From: JBHJGP01 sp050331695
Lineage (GTDB): Bacteria; Pseudomonadota; Alphaproteobacteria; Geminicoccales; Geminicoccaceae
Assembly (NCBI GenBank): GCA_050331695.1
Contig: JBHJGP010000015.1
Location: 62,001-126,000 of the forward strand
Reading direction: 5' to 3'
Length of the DNA stretch: 64,000 nucleotides
Under the pieces are notes generated by a model. The model had not been told where the DNA came from. It saw nothing but the letters and a program-made list of their open reading frames with translations, and ran no database searches. Positions within the stretch are counted from its first letter, which is position 1; each line of letters begins with the position of its first letter. Shown here in pieces: positions 43,086 to 53,697 of the stretch. The translations under genes were made by a program, and so were the position numbers.

Positions 43086-43814
43086 TCACCTCAAATTCGC
43101 GTCGGCGTCATAAACATCGAAATCGACCAGGGTGCCCAGCATCTGCAGATAGGCGACCAGCGCATCCATTTCGGTGAGGTTGTTCGGATCACCGTCGAAG
43201 GCACTGACCGGAACCCTCTCGCCATAGCGCTCCAAAAGCCCGTCGACGCCGTCGCTGTCCGGGTTGGCTTGCGCCCTCATGTCGCTTCGGGCGTTTTCGA
43301 CCATGGTGTCGGTATAGGGAACGCCGACACCGACATTGGCCCGCAAGTGATCACCAATGTTCGGCAGCTCCAGATCCGTGTCGAGCAGGAAGCTGTAGGT
43401 CGGCATGATCGATTCCGGTACCACCGACCGGGGATCGATCAGATGCTGGACGTGCCAATCGTCCGAGTATTTGCCGCCGACCCGGGCCAGATCCGGACCG
43501 GTCCGTTTCGAGCCCCACTGGAAGGGGTGGTCGTACATGCTTTCGGCCGCGAGGCTGTAATGGCCGTACCGCTCGACCTCATCGCGGAGCGGCCGGACCA
43601 TCTGGCTGTGGCAATTGTAGCAGCCCTCGCGGACGTAGATGTTGCGGCCGGCGAGCTCCAGGGGCGTGTAGGGGCGCATCCCCTCCACCTCCTCGATCGT
43701 GTTCTCCAGGTAGAAAAGGGGCGCGATCTCGACGATGCCGCCGATCGACACCACGACCAGGCTGCCGACCATCAAAAGCGTCGCGTTCTTCTCGAGGATT
43801 TCGTGACGGAACAT
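43086..43814 (-). CDS. ccoO: cbb3-type cytochrome c oxidase monoheme subunit CcoO/FixO
   Basis: A 242-residue membrane-anchored monoheme cytochrome c: N-terminal helix (TLLMVGSLVVVSIGGIVEIAP), heme motif CYNCHSQMVRP near residue 66, and the expected C-terminal domain. It relays electrons from CcoP to the catalytic subunit. 11 bases after ccoN and 5 before ccoQ. Confidence 0.95.
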   Translation of the reverse strand: MFRHEILEKNATLLMVGSLVVVSIGGIVEIAPLFYLENTIEEVEGMRPYTPLELAGRNIYVREGCYNCHSQMVRPLRDEVERYGHYSLAAESMYDHPFQWGSKRTGPDLARVGGKYSDDWHVQHLIDPRSVVPESIMPTYSFLLDTDLELPNIGDHLRANVGVGVPYTDTMVENARSDMRAQANPDSDGVDGLLERYGERVPVSAFDGDPNNLTEMDALVAYLQMLGTLVDFDVYDADANLR

Positions 43815-43825
43815 GGGCTGGACCT

Positions 43826-45442
43826 CTACTCGGCGGGGGCGGCGACGGTCGCCGGGCGGGTGGTCATCGGTGCTTCTTCCCGGCGGTCACCGCGGATGGT
43901 CCGCCAGACATTGTAGACCATGATCAGTCCGCCGGCGAGGTAGAGCACGCCGCCGAACGCCCGGATCACATAGTAGGGGAACATGGCGGCGACGGTCTCG
44001 GCGAAGCTGTATTCGAGAAAGCCCAGCGTGTCGTAGGCCCGCCACATTAGGCCCTGCATGATCCCGCTGACCCACATCGATGCGGCGTAGAGCACGATGC
44101 CGAGGGTCGCGAGCCAGAAGTGCCAATTGACCAGGCGCATGCTGTAGAGGGCTTCACGCTTCCACAAGACCGGTACCAGGAAGTAGACCGCACCGAAACT
44201 GATCATGCCGACCCATCCCAGCGCGCCCGAGTGGACATGGCCAACGGTCCAGTCGGTGTAGTGGCTGAGCGAGTTCACCGCCTTGATCGACATCATCGGG
44301 CCTTCGAAGGTGCTCATGCCGTAAAAGGACACTGAGATCACGAGAAGGCGCAACACCGGGTCCGTCCGGAGTTTGTCCCAGGCGCCGGAAAGGGTCATCA
44401 GACCGTTGATCATGCCGCCCCAGCTCGGCATCCACAGCATGATCGAGAACACCATGCCGAGCGTCTGCGCCCAGTCCGGCAGCGCCGTGTAGTGCAGGTG
44501 GTGGGGACCGGCCCAGATGTAGAGGAAGATCAGCGCCCAGAAGTGGATGATCGACAGGCGGTAGCTGTAGACCGGGCGCTCCGCCCGCTTGGGCACGAAG
44601 TAATACATCATGCCGAGGAAGCCGGCGGTCAGGAAGAAACCCACAGCGTTGTGGCCGTACCACCATTGGGTGAGCGCGTCCTGGACACCGGCGAACGCCG
44701 AATAGCTTTTCGAGCCGGCAAGCGACACCGGCAGCGATAGATTGTTGACGATGTGGAGCATCGCGATGGTCACGATGAAGGCGAGGTAGAACCAGTTGGC
44801 GACATAGATGTGCGGTTCCTTGCGCTTCATCAGCGTACCGACGAAGACCAGGAGATAGACGACCCAGACGATCGTCAGCCACAGATCCACATACCATTCG
44901 GGCTCCGCATACTCCCTGCTCTGGGTGATGCCGAGCACGTAGCCGGTCGCCGCCAGCACGATGAAGGCCTGATAGCCCCAGAAGACGAACCAGGCGGCGT
45001 TGCCGAGGGCCAGTCGGGCGCCGGTGGTTCGCTGCACGACGAAGAAGCTGGTGGCGATCAGGGCATTGCCGCCGAAGGCGAAGATGACCGCCGAGGTGTG
45101 AACCGGCCGCAACCGGCCGAAATTGAAGTAGGGTTCGAGGTTGAGCTCGGGGAAGGCGAGCTGGAAGGCGATCAGCGTGCCCATCAGGAACCCGACCACG
45201 CCCCAGAAGACGGTAGCGATCACGCCGTAGCGGACGACGCCGTCCAGATAGTACTCGTCGTTCTGGGGTTTGCCGCGGCCTTCATAATCGAAGCTGCGCA
45301 ACCGCCAGATGGCGGCGCCGGCGCAAAGGGCCACGACCACCCAGGCGTGAAACGCGAAGAGGGCGTCTTCCGTCCTCGCTGCAAGACCCAGGGCCACCAA
45401 TGAAATCACGCCCAAAATGGCGAGCTGGACCGCTCCTGCCAT
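43826..45442 (-). CDS. ccoN: cbb3-type cytochrome c oxidase catalytic subunit CcoN/FixN
   Basis: A 538-residue polytopic heme-copper oxidase subunit I of the high-affinity C class. Landmarks are WWYGHNAVGFFLT (CuB His region), AGPHHLHYT, the YGMSTFEGP segment with the Tyr cross-linked in this class, and HVHSGALGW. It reduces O2 under microaerobic conditions. ATG at 45442 has GGGGGAA upstream; the open frame to 45568 has no homologous sequence. An FNR-type box lies 113 bases upstream. Confidence 0.95.
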   Translation of the reverse strand: MAGAVQLAILGVISLVALGLAARTEDALFAFHAWVVVALCAGAAIWRLRSFDYEGRGKPQNDEYYLDGVVRYGVIATVFWGVVGFLMGTLIAFQLAFPELNLEPYFNFGRLRPVHTSAVIFAFGGNALIATSFFVVQRTTGARLALGNAAWFVFWGYQAFIVLAATGYVLGITQSREYAEPEWYVDLWLTIVWVVYLLVFVGTLMKRKEPHIYVANWFYLAFIVTIAMLHIVNNLSLPVSLAGSKSYSAFAGVQDALTQWWYGHNAVGFFLTAGFLGMMYYFVPKRAERPVYSYRLSIIHFWALIFLYIWAGPHHLHYTALPDWAQTLGMVFSIMLWMPSWGGMINGLMTLSGAWDKLRTDPVLRLLVISVSFYGMSTFEGPMMSIKAVNSLSHYTDWTVGHVHSGALGWVGMISFGAVYFLVPVLWKREALYSMRLVNWHFWLATLGIVLYAASMWVSGIMQGLMWRAYDTLGFLEYSFAETVAAMFPYYVIRAFGGVLYLAGGLIMVYNVWRTIRGDRREEAPMTTRPATVAAPAE

Positions 45443-45554
45443 AATTCCCCCGAAACGATTGTCGTCACGCAACCAAGCGCGACCTGTGGCAGCCCCCAAT
45501 CGGCCCACCCACCGAACACGGATGCCAAGCTGACGCTGGCGGGTGCCGATTACC

Positions 45555-45568
45555 TTGACCTGGATCAA
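45555..45568. promoter_or_regulatory. FNR/FixK box upstream of ccoN
   Basis: TTGACCTGGATCAA matches the FNR/FixK consensus TTGAT-N4-ATCAA at 9 of 10 positions, 113 bases before the ccoN start, a usual activator distance for anaerobic or microaerobic induction of cbb3 oxidase. Confidence 0.7.
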
Positions 45569-45623
45569 AGCGGGTCTGTGGACTTAAGGCTCGGTCGGTC
45601 GGTAAGAGCCCGTCGGGCGGTGG

Positions 45624-46352
45624 CTACTCGCCGGCCAGCTGGGCAAGGGCGCGGAGATCGGGGATGGTCACCACCCGCTGGCTGTCGGTCCGGATCAGGC
45701 CCGCGGTGCGTAGTTTGGTCAGTTGGCGGCTCACCGTCTCGATGGTGAGCCCCAGAAAGTCCGCCATTTCAGCCCGTGTCAGCGGCAGGATCAGCGTGAC
45801 CTTTCCCTGGTCGGCGGCGCCATGGCCCGAGCGGCGCCCCAGGTGGCAGAGAAAGGTTGCGATCTTTTCGTCCGCGCGCTTTCGGCCCAGGAGAAGCATC
45901 CATTCCCGCGCCATGTCGAGCTCGCCCAGGGTGCGCTGAAACAGGCGAAGCTCCAGCTTCGGAAACTCCTTGAGCAAGGTTTCGAAGGCCGGTCGGGGAA
46001 AGCGGCAAAGTTCCACATCGGTCGCCGCCTCGGCATTGTGCGACGCCAGCTTATCAAAGGGGCGGCCTAGAAAATCGCCCGGAAACATCAACCCCACGAT
46101 CTGCTCGCGGCCGTCAGCCATGGACTTGGTCAATTTAACGACGCCGGCGACGATGTTGGCGACCGCGTCGATGGGCTCGCCCACGGTCATGATCGAGGCT
46201 CTGGGCGGCAGATACTGGCTTCGGGCGATGGCGTTGAGGCGCTTGAGCTCGTCCGCCGTCAGGGCGCCGCTGATGGCATGGCTCCCGACCACGCAATGCT
46301 CGCACCGCAACTTGGCAGATGTCGGCCGTCCTGGGCATAGTTGTGCGTCCAT
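45624..46352 (-). CDS. fnrL: Crp/Fnr-family oxygen-responsive regulator (FnrL/FnrN type)
   Basis: A 242-residue CRP/FNR protein. N-terminal cysteines 6, 17 and 20 (RCEHCVV) plus Cys116 could ligate the oxygen-sensing [4Fe-4S] cluster. A cyclic-nucleotide-type beta barrel follows, and the HTH reads MADFLGLTIETVSRQLTKL, with the E-SR recognition residues that read TTGAT half-sites. It likely activates ccoNOQP and regulates its own gene through boxes at 45555 and 46459. ATG 46352 chosen; GTG 46382 adds 10 residues. Confidence 0.87.
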   Translation of the reverse strand: MDAQLCPGRPTSAKLRCEHCVVGSHAISGALTADELKRLNAIARSQYLPPRASIMTVGEPIDAVANIVAGVVKLTKSMADGREQIVGLMFPGDFLGRPFDKLASHNAEAATDVELCRFPRPAFETLLKEFPKLELRLFQRTLGELDMAREWMLLLGRKRADEKIATFLCHLGRRSGHGAADQGKVTLILPLTRAEMADFLGLTIETVSRQLTKLRTAGLIRTDSQRVVTIPDLRALAQLAGE

Positions 46353-46458
46353 CGCGGAACCGTTCTCCAATATGCTAACCACTCAACTATGGCACAGGCG
46401 GGACCGAAGACCGAGCGTCCGAAGCTCTTACCTTTCGTCTCACCCAAGGCACACTCGA

Positions 46459-46472
46459 TTGATGTGGATCAA
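46459..46472. promoter_or_regulatory. perfect FNR box between the fnr-type gene and the DUF2189 gene
   Basis: TTGATGTGGATCAA is an exact TTGAT-N4-ATCAA site in the divergent region, 107 bases before the regulator start and 85 bases before the DUF2189 start, so it could serve either promoter. Confidence 0.75.
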
Positions 46473-46556
46473 AGACAAGAATGACAGTGCCGCTCACGAA
46501 AGCTACGATTTTGTCTATGCGAGCCGTCGCGCCGCGCAAGCTTGGGGATGGGGCCA

Positions 46557-47366
46557 ATGACGGAACAAGGTGGGGCTGGCGCCATGGTCGAGCGCCCTGT
46601 CGTGGGCGGGATGCCGGCGATCAAGACGATCGGTATCGCAGATGTCCGTGACGCGTTGGGCAGCGGCATCGATGATTTCGCCGCCATGGCCAAGATGAGC
46701 GTGGTCTTTGGCCTGGTCTACGCGCTCGCCGGTCTGTTCATCCTTTGGATCGCGATCGCCCAGGGCCTGTTGGTCCTGGCGTTTCCCTTGGTCGCGGGCT
46801 TCACGCTGATCGGACCGTTTGCCGCGGTCGGCCTCTACGAAATGAGCCGACACCGGGAAAAGGGTCTTCCCGTCACCTGGTCGACCTTGTTGCGTTCCAT
46901 GCGCCACGCGTCGGCCGGCTCGATCGTATTTCTCGGCTTCGCGCTGATGTTCACCTTCTTCGTCTGGCTACGGATCGCGCTTCTGATCTACGCTTTGATT
47001 TTCGGCACGGCACCGATCGACATCGCCGATCTTCTGGATCAGTTGGTGACTACGGGCCGGGGATGGCTGTTCCTGCTTCTCGGCAACGGCATCGGCGCCG
47101 CCTTCGCGCTCATGGCGTTCTCGCTGAGCGTGATCTCGTTCCCGCTTCTTTTGGACAGGGACGCAGATTTCGTGACCGCCATCGTCACCTCGATCCGGGT
47201 GGTCCTGATAAACCCGGTGCCGATGCTGCTGTGGGCCGTCATCGTCGCAGCCAGTCTAGTGGTAGCCTGCGCGCCGGCGTTTTTGGGATTGATCATCGCC
47301 CTTCCGGTACTCGGCCATTCGACCTGGCACCTCTATCGCAAGACGGTGGCGGGCGCCGACAGCTAA
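46557..47366 (+). CDS. DUF2189 integral membrane protein
   Basis: A 269-residue protein with about six hydrophobic segments, among them VVFGLVYALAGLFILWIAIA and VFLGFALMFTFFVWL, and the DUF2189 pattern FPLVAGFTLIGPFAAVGLYEMSR. Function unknown for the family; in alphaproteobacteria it often lies near cytochrome oxidase or FNR-regulated genes (from memory). ATG 46557 with GGGGATGGGGCC upstream. The FNR box 85 bases ahead predicts low-oxygen control. Confidence 0.8.
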   Translation: MTEQGGAGAMVERPVVGGMPAIKTIGIADVRDALGSGIDDFAAMAKMSVVFGLVYALAGLFILWIAIAQGLLVLAFPLVAGFTLIGPFAAVGLYEMSRHREKGLPVTWSTLLRSMRHASAGSIVFLGFALMFTFFVWLRIALLIYALIFGTAPIDIADLLDQLVTTGRGWLFLLLGNGIGAAFALMAFSLSVISFPLLLDRDADFVTAIVTSIRVVLINPVPMLLWAVIVAASLVVACAPAFLGLIIALPVLGHSTWHLYRKTVAGADS

Positions 47367-47567
47367 CCGTCAAACGGGCGCGAGCTCGAGTTCGCGCGCC
47401 AGATCACCGCTGTTTGCGAAGTTCGGCCTGACCGCCGTCAAATAAATCCGCTGACCCTGTCGCCACCTTCTTTAATTGAAATGTGGTAACCATCACATCG
47501 GCTAAAGTCAGGGCGACGTAGGGCTTAGGTATCATTTCGAGATCTTTGGCCTGCCGGAGACGAGGGC

Positions 47568-48845
47568 ATGATACCGAGACTGTTGATCGGGGCGGTGATC
47601 TTGTTGGGCGCGATCGATAGCGCCAGAGCAGAGGTTCGCTGCGGTGTTTCCCGGCCGATCAAGCAAGAAGTCGAGCGAAGCACCGCCAACATCGACACCG
47701 CCAAATTCCTCAACCATGTCCGAGATTCTTTTCGAGAAAGATTCAAGGGCTATGCCGTCATTCTGACGGGATCCCAGGGCCGCCGTCTGGGGTTTCGTCG
47801 AGAAGGCTGGGCGATCGACCCTTGTGAGCCGTCGACCTCCGGGGTTCGGTTCGATCTGAATACGGAATCGGCCATCGGCAGCGTGACCAAACTTTTCACC
47901 ACGGTCGCCGTCCTAAAGGCGACGACCGACAGTCCCGCTTCCCACCTGCAACGACCCCTCACACACTTCCTGCCGTTTCGCTGGCGGAACATGGCGCACA
48001 GCTTTTACGACACCGTCACAATCGAAGAATTGCTCCAGCACAAAGGCGGCTTCTTCAAGTCGGGCGGCGGAAAACATGTTTCCGAGCGGCTTGCCGGCGG
48101 CCGGGAAAGAAGTCTGGGTGATTACAGGCGCCAGCCAAGATTTTATTCGAACTCGAGCATGGGCATCTTTCATTTCATCTACGCCAGATACGGTTTCAGG
48201 AGCACCAACTTCCTAAATCCGAAAAGTCTGCATGATGTGGAAGTCGAGCACCAGAACAGCAACAATGCGACCTACAATGCGGAAGTTCAGAAGGTCACGT
48301 CCGCCGCTTTCAACCACGGGCTCTATCGGCATATACTGAAGCCTCTGGCGATCTCCGCGACCTGCGACGCACGCGTCTCGAGATTTCCGGCGAGCAACGC
48401 GATCAAGTCACCGCCGAACGCGCCCATCGTTCACTTCCCCTTCCACAATGTCGCCAGATCCTATGCGTCCGCGACCGACAGCCGGGGCGCCTTGTTGGCG
48501 AGTAGCATGCAGAACTGCGCGGCGGGCGGTCTCTACATGTCCGCGAAGGATCTGGCGGCCTTCGTTTTCGCGCTGGGTGACCTGAGCTTTCTGTCGAAGG
48601 CCGACCGGGACCGGATGATGAATGGCGGCCCGGTCAACAATCTTTACGCTTTCGGCACGATCAGCGCCGAGGGGGGCCGCGCGTTCTGGCATAACGGCAA
48701 GCGGACCGAGGGCGGCAACAGCTCCTACGCCGTGGTCCTGCGTTTCGCCAGCGGCGCGTCAGCGGTGTTCGTCACCAACTCCGACAATGACGGCACCAAT
48801 ACGCTGAACACCATCCGGGACGCCTACAATCTCGCCCGGCAGTAA
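47568..48845 (+). CDS. secreted serine hydrolase, class C beta-lactamase/PBP-like family
   Basis: A 425-residue exported protein with a Sec signal peptide (cut near ARA-EV, residue 21-22). It carries the three beta-lactamase-fold motifs: SVTK (Ser105, Lys108), YSN (Tyr193-Asn195) and HNGK near residue 375. Such proteins may be esterases, D-amino-acid peptidases or beta-lactamases; the long stretch between motifs 2 and 3 is atypical, so I do not call resistance. GGAGACGAGGG before the ATG. The 201-base gap upstream shows only a short inverted repeat, GCGCGA/TCGCGC (47378-47397). Confidence 0.8.
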   Translation: MIPRLLIGAVILLGAIDSARAEVRCGVSRPIKQEVERSTANIDTAKFLNHVRDSFRERFKGYAVILTGSQGRRLGFRREGWAIDPCEPSTSGVRFDLNTESAIGSVTKLFTTVAVLKATTDSPASHLQRPLTHFLPFRWRNMAHSFYDTVTIEELLQHKGGFFKSGGGKHVSERLAGGRERSLGDYRRQPRFYSNSSMGIFHFIYARYGFRSTNFLNPKSLHDVEVEHQNSNNATYNAEVQKVTSAAFNHGLYRHILKPLAISATCDARVSRFPASNAIKSPPNAPIVHFPFHNVARSYASATDSRGALLASSMQNCAAGGLYMSAKDLAAFVFALGDLSFLSKADRDRMMNGGPVNNLYAFGTISAEGGRAFWHNGKRTEGGNSSYAVVLRFASGASAVFVTNSDNDGTNTLNTIRDAYNLARQ

Positions 48846-49033
48846 ATTTTCGTCCGACTGTGCTGAGACGTTTTTCCCGCCGACCTCACTTGGACCGCTG
48901 ATCTAGTCAGCGTCCCGAACAGGCGAAGTTCCACAGTCGGCTCGGATTTCGTCGCTTACAAGCTTGCCCCGGGGGGAAGCTCGAACTCTCAGCCAGAAAT
49001 CCTATCTGGGAGAGAGTAACCGAGCTGGATTTC

Positions 49034-50521
49034 ATGAGCGCTGAGGCCATCCACCTCCCGTTTGACAATAGCTACGCTCGAATGCCGGAGCGGCTTTACG
49101 TCCGGATGCCGCCGACACCGGTGACGGCGCCGGCGCTGGTGCTTTTCAACGGGCCGCTCGCTGATGACCTCGGCCTCGGCCATCTCGATCCCCAGGATCC
49201 GCTCCTTGCCCAGGCTCTCGCCGGCAACCACGTACCCGCAGGGGCCGAGCCGATAGCCATGGCCTATGCCGGACATCAGTTCGGCCAGTTCGTGCCCCAG
49301 TTGGGCGATGGCCGCGCCATTCTTTTGGGCGAGATCTTGGACAACTCCCGGCGCCGGCGGGACGTTCAGCTCAAGGGCTCCGGACGCACACCCTTCTCGC
49401 GCAATGGCGACGGCCGCGCCGGCCTGGGTCCTGTGCTTCGCGAATACATCATCAGCGAGGCGATGCACGCGCTTCGCATCCCGACCACGCGCTCGCTCGC
49501 GGTCGTCACAACCGGTGAGCCGGTCTTTCGCGAGACAGCTCTTCCCGGCGCGGTTCTGACCCGGGTCGCGGCCAGCCACGTTCGGGTCGGCACCTTCCAG
49601 TTTTTCGCCGTCCGGCGTGATCAGGACGGCGTCAAACAGTTGGCCGACCACGTGATCGCCCGGCACTATCCCGAGGTCAAAGACACCGAAGAGCCCTATC
49701 TGGGGTTATTCGATGCCGTCGTCGCAGCCCAGGCTCAGCTCGTCGCTCAGTGGATGCAGGTGGGCTTCATCCACGGCGTCATGAACACCGACAATATGGC
49801 GATTTCGGGCGAGACGATCGATTATGGCCCTTGTGCCTTCATGGACACATTCGATCCGGCGACGGTGTTCAGCTCGATCGACCTCATGGGCCGCTACGCC
49901 TTCGCCAATCAACCGGCGATCGCCCAGTGGAACCTGGCCCGTTTCGCCGAGCCCTTGCTGGCGCTGATCGATCCGAGCCCGGAGCGCGCCGTCGAACGGG
50001 TAAGTGATGTTCTCACCAGCTTCACCGATCGCTTCGAGCGATCCTGGTCTGAGGGAATGGCCCACAAGCTAGGCCTGGGCACCGCCGAACCGGACGACAA
50101 CGCGCTGATCAGCGATCTTCTGGAGACGATGCACCGAGGAAAAGCCGACTATACCCTGACCTTTCGCGGCCTCGCCCACGCAGCCGCCGATACCGAAGCC
50201 CACAACACCGTCCGCCGCCTGTTCGACGAGCCTGGGGCCTATGATCGTTGGGCCGAGAGGGGGGAGGCCCGGCTGGCGCGGGAGCCGGAACCGAGGGGGA
50301 CGCGGGCAGCGGCGATGCGGGCGGCCAATCCGGCCTTCATCCCCCGCAATCACCGGGTCGAGCAGGCCTTGGCCGCAGCGGTCACCAACAGCGATTTCGG
50401 ACCCGTAAAAGCATTGCTCGACGTGCTCGCCGACCCGTTTGAAGACAGGCCGGACCGGCGCTTTTACGCGACCCCGCCCGAGCCGAGCGAGCAGGTGTAC
50501 CAGACGTTTTGCGGCACCTAA
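49034..50521 (+). CDS. selO: SelO-family protein adenylyltransferase (YdiU/UPF0061)
   Basis: A 495-residue pseudokinase-fold protein that AMPylates Ser/Thr/Tyr residues in redox control. Motifs: LKGSGRTPFSRNGDGRA (nucleotide loop and Lys), HGVMNTDNMAI (inverted catalytic/metal residues), DYGPCAFMD, and the near-terminal redox Cys in QTFCGT, where eukaryotes have selenocysteine. Stand-alone; the ribosome site is weak. Its TAA overlaps the mannitol dehydrogenase stop tail to tail. Confidence 0.92.
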   Translation: MSAEAIHLPFDNSYARMPERLYVRMPPTPVTAPALVLFNGPLADDLGLGHLDPQDPLLAQALAGNHVPAGAEPIAMAYAGHQFGQFVPQLGDGRAILLGEILDNSRRRRDVQLKGSGRTPFSRNGDGRAGLGPVLREYIISEAMHALRIPTTRSLAVVTTGEPVFRETALPGAVLTRVAASHVRVGTFQFFAVRRDQDGVKQLADHVIARHYPEVKDTEEPYLGLFDAVVAAQAQLVAQWMQVGFIHGVMNTDNMAISGETIDYGPCAFMDTFDPATVFSSIDLMGRYAFANQPAIAQWNLARFAEPLLALIDPSPERAVERVSDVLTSFTDRFERSWSEGMAHKLGLGTAEPDDNALISDLLETMHRGKADYTLTFRGLAHAAADTEAHNTVRRLFDEPGAYDRWAERGEARLAREPEPRGTRAAAMRAANPAFIPRNHRVEQALAAAVTNSDFGPVKALLDVLADPFEDRPDRRFYATPPEPSEQVYQTFCGT

Positions 50522-51996
50522 GCGGCGTCGACGTAGGCGCCGATCCCGCTGGCAACGCCATCCTGCCACAGTCTGGTGAGCATGAGATCAAACCTGGCGC
50601 TGAAATCATCATTGTCGGCGATATCGCCAAAAATATCCTTGAGCGCCAAGAAGGCCCGGGGCGTCGTCCTTGCTCGGCGAGCCGCTTCCCGAAGGCGGTC
50701 GGCAAGGGCGTCCTGGATAGAGATCGTCTCGCCCGCATCCGTTTCGCCGTAGCAATAACGGCACCAGAGGGCGGTCTCGAGCGCCAGACCATCCACGCTC
50801 TGGCCTTGGGCCAGGCGGTCACGGATCGAAGGCAGAATGAATTTGGGCTGCCGGTTCGAACCGTCCTGACAGAGCCGGACGATCGTGTCTTCAACCTCCG
50901 GATTGGCGAACCGGCGTTTGATGAGCTCGAGATAGGCGGCGAGGTCAACACCGGGAATGGCCGGCACCACCGGGATGATTTCCTCGCGCTCGAGCCTGTC
51001 CAAATAGGCGTCGATCAAAGGGTCGGCCATGGCGTTGTGGACCGTTTTGATGCCGAGCAGCGCCGCCGGATAGGCGATCGCGGCATGGCCGCCGTTCAGC
51101 ATGCGGATCTTCATCAATTCATAGGCTGAAACGTCATGGGTGAAGGTTACGCCGACCTCTTCGAGCGCCGGACGGCCGTCCGAGAACCGATCTTCCATCA
51201 CCCATTGCCGGAAGGGTTCGCAAAAGACCGGCCAACCGTCATCGATACCGACACGCTGGCGCAATAGGTCGCGTTCACGCTCGGTCGTCACCGGTGTGAT
51301 CCGGTCCACCATGCTGTCGGGGAAGGCGACCTCGTGCCGGATCCATTTTGCCAGGTCGGGATCGGCCAGATCGGCGAGACCGACCACGGCATCCCGCGCC
51401 ACGCCGCCATTGCCGGGAATATTGTCGCAGGACATGACGGTGAAAGGCGCGGTTCCCGCACCACGCCTTTTGTTGAGGGCCGCCACCAGCACGCCGAAGA
51501 GGTGAGATGGTGAATGGGGGCTAGCGGCGTCGGCTCTGATGTCCGGGTGGTCCGGGTCGAAGGACCCGGTGGCCGGATCGATGCAATAGCCGCCCTCGGT
51601 GACGGTCAAGGAGACAATTCTGATCCGCGGATCGTCGAGAACGCTCACCATGCCCGCCGTGTCCTGGCCGACCGGCATAAAATCGACCATGGCACCGGTG
51701 ACCCGCGCCCTGGTTGTTCCCGGTTCGACCTCGACGACCGTCGTCAGGCAGTCCTGGTTTTTTAGGGTCTCACGCATGGCGGCGTCGGGCGGCCGAAATC
51801 CGGCGCCGATGATCCCCCAGTCAAGATCTCGCCCGGTATTGAAGAGATCATCGAGATAGACGGCTTGATGGGCGCGATGGAAATTGCCGACACCGATGTG
51901 AACGATCCCGGGGCTGATCTGCTCGCGGTGATAGCTCGGGCGGGCAACCTCTGTTGGGAGCTCGGCAAGCGTTTGAAGGGACAATCTCACGGCCAT
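50518..51996 (-). CDS. mtlK: mannitol 2-dehydrogenase family protein
   Basis: A 492-residue long-chain polyol dehydrogenase: N-terminal Rossmann domain with HIGVGNFHRAHQAVYLDDL and a C-terminal helical domain with KIRMLNGGHAAIAYPA, which contains the catalytic-type Lys-Asn-His pattern of mannitol 2-dehydrogenase. It oxidises D-mannitol (or D-arabinitol/fructuronate in relatives) with NAD. ATG 51996 lies 10 bases inside the HAD gene. Next to an SmoEFGK-type importer, matching the rhodobacterial mannitol locus. Confidence 0.88.
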   Translation of the reverse strand: MAVRLSLQTLAELPTEVARPSYHREQISPGIVHIGVGNFHRAHQAVYLDDLFNTGRDLDWGIIGAGFRPPDAAMRETLKNQDCLTTVVEVEPGTTRARVTGAMVDFMPVGQDTAGMVSVLDDPRIRIVSLTVTEGGYCIDPATGSFDPDHPDIRADAASPHSPSHLFGVLVAALNKRRGAGTAPFTVMSCDNIPGNGGVARDAVVGLADLADPDLAKWIRHEVAFPDSMVDRITPVTTERERDLLRQRVGIDDGWPVFCEPFRQWVMEDRFSDGRPALEEVGVTFTHDVSAYELMKIRMLNGGHAAIAYPAALLGIKTVHNAMADPLIDAYLDRLEREEIIPVVPAIPGVDLAAYLELIKRRFANPEVEDTIVRLCQDGSNRQPKFILPSIRDRLAQGQSVDGLALETALWCRYCYGETDAGETISIQDALADRLREAARRARTTPRAFLALKDIFGDIADNDDFSARFDLMLTRLWQDGVASGIGAYVDAA

Positions 51997-52643
51997 GAGC
52001 GACCGCTTTCTCTCAAGGACGTCGCGAGATCGGCCAGGTCGACGACCGGCTCGGCCCCTTCCGGCACGGTCATCTCGGTCTGCGGCCAGAAGAGGGTACG
52101 CATGCCGGCGGCTAGACCGGCTTTTGCGCCGGTGACGGAATCTTCGACGACCACGCAATCTTTCGGATCGACTTGCAAAAGCCAGGCGGCGCGCAGGTAA
52201 GGTTCCGGCAGCGGTTTGCCGTCGCGCACATCGTTCCGACTAACCGTGATCAAACCTGGATCGGTCAGGCCGACCGTGTCGAGATTGGCGCTGACGATCA
52301 TCCGATCGGAGTTGGAGACCACGGCTTGCGCGAAACCTTCGGTGCTGAGCTCGTTGAACAGGTCGACGGCGCCCGACCGGGGTTTAAGCCGGGCCACGGA
52401 GGCGAAATAGGTTCGGTACTTCAGCCGCAGCCAATCGCGCAGCTCCAGTTCGAGGCCAAGATGCTGGCGGCACCAGGCGTGAACCTCCCGTGCATCGCGT
52501 CCGACGATGTGTTTATGAAATTCTTCGGGCGGCGACAGATCGACATGGCGCAGGGCCTGGACGAGCGCTGCTTCATGCAATGGCTCGCTGTCGACGAGCG
52601 TGCCGTCCATGTCCCAGAGGATTGCGGGCCGAGTGAGGTCCAT
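51987..52643 (-). CDS. HAD-superfamily phosphatase/phosphomutase
   Basis: A 218-residue HAD subfamily IA hydrolase: motif I DMDGTLVDSEP (two Asp at residues 11 and 13), motif II Ser in VSNSD, motif III Lys in DGKPLPEPYL, and motif IV VVVEDSVTGAKAG. The cap and LVDSEPLH recall beta-phosphoglucomutase and sugar-phosphate phosphatases. Between the polyol importer and mannitol dehydrogenase genes it may clear a dead-end sugar phosphate (inference). Confidence 0.87.
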   Translation of the reverse strand: MDLTRPAILWDMDGTLVDSEPLHEAALVQALRHVDLSPPEEFHKHIVGRDAREVHAWCRQHLGLELELRDWLRLKYRTYFASVARLKPRSGAVDLFNELSTEGFAQAVVSNSDRMIVSANLDTVGLTDPGLITVSRNDVRDGKPLPEPYLRAAWLLQVDPKDCVVVEDSVTGAKAGLAAGMRTLFWPQTEMTVPEGAEPVVDLADLATSLRESGRSWP

Positions 52644-52680
52644 GATGGGCGCTCGTTTCCGTTTTTTGCTTTACATCGGC

Positions 52681-53685
<1,005 letters not shown>

Positions 53686-53697
53686 GTCACGGGTTCC

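Noticed and set aside
48846..48884. Terminator after the serine hydrolase (T-run TTTTT near 48870)
   Set aside because: Only a 4-base CGTC/GACG pairing precedes the T-run, too weak to call.
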